A program made the position numbers and the translations under genes. From Acidobacteriota bacterium (GTDB lineage: Bacteria; Acidobacteriota; Terriglobia; Terriglobales; Acidobacteriaceae): a DNA stretch of 43,792 nucleotides. The notes beneath the pieces were generated by a model. That model was not told the origin of the DNA and made no database searches. It was given only the letters and a program-made list of their open reading frames with translations. Positions 41,365-43,792 of the stretch are shown piece after piece. The stretch's first letter is position 1. Each line of letters begins with the position of its first letter. Location: contig JAJYFB010000009.1 of NCBI GenBank assembly GCA_021785495.1, forward strand, positions 1 to 43,792, in the 5' to 3' direction.

Positions 41365-43509
41365 TTACATCGCCTCTGGACTCTCGATGCCGAGCAGCCC
41401 GAGCGCGCGGACCAGTTCGCGCAGGGTGACGGCGGCTGTGGCCAGCAGAAACGTACGGCGCGCGGGGTCTTCCTCGGCGAGAATGTGATGGCGGTGGTAG
41501 AAGTTGGCGAACTCCTGCGCAAGCTGGAAGGCGTGCTTGGCCAGCGCGGCCGGCTCCGAGGTTTCGATGCACTGCGTGAGAACCTGCGAGAAGCGCCCGG
41601 CGCGCAGCCACAGCGCCCAGATGTCTTCATTTTCTTTGCCGGAAAGATACGCACCGAACTCCGCCAGCCGCGCGAACTGCGCCAACTCCGCTTCGGCTGT
41701 CGTTCCGCCCTTGCGGAAGATATTCCGAATGCGCACGGCGGCGTACTGAATGTACGGGCCGGTTTCGCCCTCGAAGCTGAGCGCGTCCTTGAAGTCGAAG
41801 GCGATCACCGAATTGCGTGTGACCTTGAGCATGAAGTAGCGCAGCGCGCCGATGGCGATCTGCCGGGCGATCTGGCGGCGAAGCTCGGCGGGGCTGGCGG
41901 CCTGTTTTTCATCGACGAGCGGCTGCACGGCGGCGATCAGCTTGTCGATCAGGTCGTCGGCCTTGACGCCGAAGCCCTTGCGCCCGCTCACCTCGATGTA
42001 CGCCTTTTTCTTGTCTTCGTCGGAGACGCTATAGCCGAGTTCTTCGGCGCAGCGCGGCGTCAGCGCGACCATCTCGTAGCTGAAGTGCGTGTACCGCAAC
42101 GCCTTCTCCTGCTCCTTGTAACCCATCCCCATGAGCGCACCCACCACGTTCGCCTGGGGATCGGACTGGCGCGAATCGATAACGTTATAAATCGCTTGCG
42201 CGTCGCCAAAGTGTGGATGCTCCGTCTCACCTTTCTCTGCCGAAATCCAGCAGGTGTGCCGGGGATACGCGAAGAACTTCTTGTATCCAAAATCCCGGCC
42301 TAGCAGCCCAAACTTCCATAGGTGATATGCAATGTCTTTTCCCACATACGTCACCGTGCCGTTTGACCGCACAATCACTTTGGCATCTTCATCCAGCGAT
42401 GGAGAAGTCGTCTGAAAATAGCCTGGTCCTTCGATCAGTTCATTTTCCTCTTGCGTATCTGCGGCTGACTGAGCCTGATCTGGATTTGCTTTCGTGTTGA
42501 TTTTTTTCAAGAGCCAATCCGCACGATTCATCACCCAGCAGCCCTTGTTCTTGCCCTCGTTCACGAAGTGGAGCACGCCGGATTGCTTGAGCTTTTCGAA
42601 TGCCGCTTCCCAGAATTTGAGGTGCAGAATTTCACTCTCGCGCGGCAGGAAATCGTATTCGATGCCGAGCCGCTGCATGGTTTCCAGGTGCCGGCGCAGA
42701 ACGGACGTCGAGATCAGCTCGGCGATCTCGGCCGTTTCGTTGCCACCCTGCTCGATGGCGTGCAGCGTGTCGAGACGAAGTTTTTTGCGCGCGGCCTGCT
42801 CGTCGGCCGTTCCCTCGGCGTACCAAAGCGAGGTGCGGGCGTAGAGATCCCAACAGTCGTAATCGAAGGGGCGAAGGTCGGCGACGAGGGTGGGCGCGGA
42901 GGCCGGCGCTGCGCCGAAACCCGCGTCGACGCGCTTCTCGCAATCGGCGATCAGCGCGCGCACCCCGGCGAGCGATTTTTTCTCAAGGTGCAGAAAGCCG
43001 ACGACCACATCGGCCACTTGCACGCCGGTGTTGTCGATGTAATTCTGCACATCGACTTTGTAGCCGGCCGCGCGCAGCAGGCGCACGAAGGTGTCGCCGA
43101 GAATTGCGTTGCGCAGATGGCCGATGTGCGCGGCCTTGTTCGGATTGATCGAGGTGTGCTCGACGAGCACGTGACCCACTGCGTGGGGCAGACTTTTGGA
43201 CGCGGACTGTGCGGCCACTCGCTGCGCGGCCGCGGCCCGGTCGAGAAAGGCGTTGATATAGCCTGCGCCAGCGACCTCGAAGCGGGCAAAACCTTCAACG
43301 ACGCCGAGCGCGGCGACAATCTCCAGGGCGATCGTGCGGGGCGCCTTGCGCAGGGTCCGCGCCAGTTGCAGGGCGATGGGCGTGGCGATCTCGCCCAGAT
43401 GCAGATCGGGCGGCGTCTCCAGCGGAATCTTCTCCACGTCGAGCGAGTAGGTTTGCTTCAACACGGCGCGCAGCCGCGCGGCAAGCCGCTTTTCCAGTTC
43501 CAGAACCAC
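41365..43509 (-). CDS. argS: Arginyl-tRNA synthetase
   Basis: 714 residues from GTG at 43509, preceded by GAGG; a stop codon lies four codons upstream in frame, which fixes the start. N-terminal additional domain (1 to about 105); the HIGH motif HIGHLRNA (128-131); an insertion-rich catalytic domain; SGRKGFGVKADDLID in the place of KMSKS; and the DALRD-type anticodon-binding domain at the C-terminus (LAQEFANFYHRHHI). It is longer than E. coli ArgRS (577), mostly from inserts at about 185-225 and 340-370. The part encoded by about 42180-42540 has lower GC than the rest. Converges with rpoN with only 4 bp between stops. Confidence 0.96.
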   Translation of the reverse strand: MVLELEKRLAARLRAVLKQTYSLDVEKIPLETPPDLHLGEIATPIALQLARTLRKAPRTIALEIVAALGVVEGFARFEVAGAGYINAFLDRAAAAQRVAAQSASKSLPHAVGHVLVEHTSINPNKAAHIGHLRNAILGDTFVRLLRAAGYKVDVQNYIDNTGVQVADVVVGFLHLEKKSLAGVRALIADCEKRVDAGFGAAPASAPTLVADLRPFDYDCWDLYARTSLWYAEGTADEQAARKKLRLDTLHAIEQGGNETAEIAELISTSVLRRHLETMQRLGIEYDFLPRESEILHLKFWEAAFEKLKQSGVLHFVNEGKNKGCWVMNRADWLLKKINTKANPDQAQSAADTQEENELIEGPGYFQTTSPSLDEDAKVIVRSNGTVTYVGKDIAYHLWKFGLLGRDFGYKKFFAYPRHTCWISAEKGETEHPHFGDAQAIYNVIDSRQSDPQANVVGALMGMGYKEQEKALRYTHFSYEMVALTPRCAEELGYSVSDEDKKKAYIEVSGRKGFGVKADDLIDKLIAAVQPLVDEKQAASPAELRRQIARQIAIGALRYFMLKVTRNSVIAFDFKDALSFEGETGPYIQYAAVRIRNIFRKGGTTAEAELAQFARLAEFGAYLSGKENEDIWALWLRAGRFSQVLTQCIETSEPAALAKHAFQLAQEFANFYHRHHILAEEDPARRTFLLATAAVTLRELVRALGLLGIESPEAM

Positions 43510-43542
43510 GCTTGAGCCTCAAAATCCTTGATTTTCCTCCTT

Positions 43543-43548
43543 ATTTTA
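43543..43548 (-). promoter_or_regulatory. -10 box for argS
   Basis: TAAAAT on the minus strand, 33 nt before the argS GTG, in an AT-rich stretch; no strong -35 box is visible. Confidence 0.35.
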
Positions 43549-43665
43549 GCAGGATGTAGTTTTCGCACCTGTTTTTTGCGCGATCCGCTCAGCGCCATCG
43601 CATTTGGAGTGGCATTGCGGCCTGGAGTCTTTTGCAAAGGGCATGGCCTCAACGGCTGCGAAAAA

Positions 43666-43792
43666 GAGCCACTTGCAAAATTCAGTTCCGGTGTATTCTG
43701 CGAGAAGAAAAATCTCCCGCAGGGGCTAAAGCCCCATTCATTCCAGGTATTTTACGGCACGACTGAAGTCGTGCCCTTTCAAATCCAGCGAT
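43666..43792. mobile_element. Second MITE copy, inverted, cut by the window edge
   Basis: Starts with the same 18-bp end GAGCCACTTGCAAAATTC (43666-43683) and follows the reverse complement of the 5559-5710 element through GGGGCTAAAGCCC and GGCACGACTGAAGTCGTGCC. The right end and target duplication are outside the window. Confidence 0.85.

Overview
The window is GC-rich, densely coded chromosomal DNA from a Gram-negative, motile, polysaccharide-degrading bacterium. Acidobacteriota (class Terriglobia, Acidobacteriaceae-like) is the best guess. This rests on lipid A and LPS-export genes, an oversized LptC/LptA-like protein next to lptB and rpoN, a TonB-type protein, plant cell-wall glycosidases, and many small GGGGCACCCGGC-capped palindromes. 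It is inference, because no rRNA gene is present. I saw no tRNA, rRNA or CRISPR array.

Layout. 1-5342: a sugar-use block with a truncated GPH-type symporter and a GH3 glycosidase on the minus strand, and a divergent GH53 galactanase lipoprotein. 5343-5710: a strong bidirectional terminator and a MITE-like element. 5709-14622: TonB-like protein, then ileS-lspA, an ExuT-like transporter and a secreted M1 aminopeptidase. 14640-17166: a lower-GC accessory patch with two membrane-protein genes, each bracketed by palindromic repeats, and a truncated gene remnant. 17195-20057 (minus): PAS/degenerate-GGDEF protein, motA, motB. 20663-22699: two lipid A genes (an LpxL-type acyltransferase and lpxD). 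22728-31545: a nearly complete arginine operon, argR-argC-argB-argD-argF-argG-[dinJ-yafQ]-argH-argA, headed by two ARG boxes 21 bp apart. 31882-33267 (minus): a secreted GH43 arabinanase with its own promoter and a LacI-type operator. 33482-36225: a hexapeptide acyltransferase, dgt (minus) and an unknown gene. 36229-41360: lptC/lptA-like, lptB and rpoN. 41365-43509 (minus): argS, ending 4 bp from rpoN. 43666-end: a second, inverted copy of the MITE.

How the genes work together. GH53 (galactan), GH43 (arabinan), GH3 and the two transporters fit use of pectin side chains and their sugars, although they lie in separate transcription units. LpxL/LpxD and LptC/A/B cover parts of lipid A synthesis and LPS transport. 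The arginine operon covers every step from glutamate to arginine except removal of the acetyl group (argE or argJ) and carbamoyl-phosphate synthesis.

The least explained material is the small palindromic elements. One MITE has 18-bp terminal inverted repeats and a 5-bp target duplication, and it recreates the stop codon of the gene it abuts. A family of capped hairpins has covarying stems and flanks single-gene cassettes.
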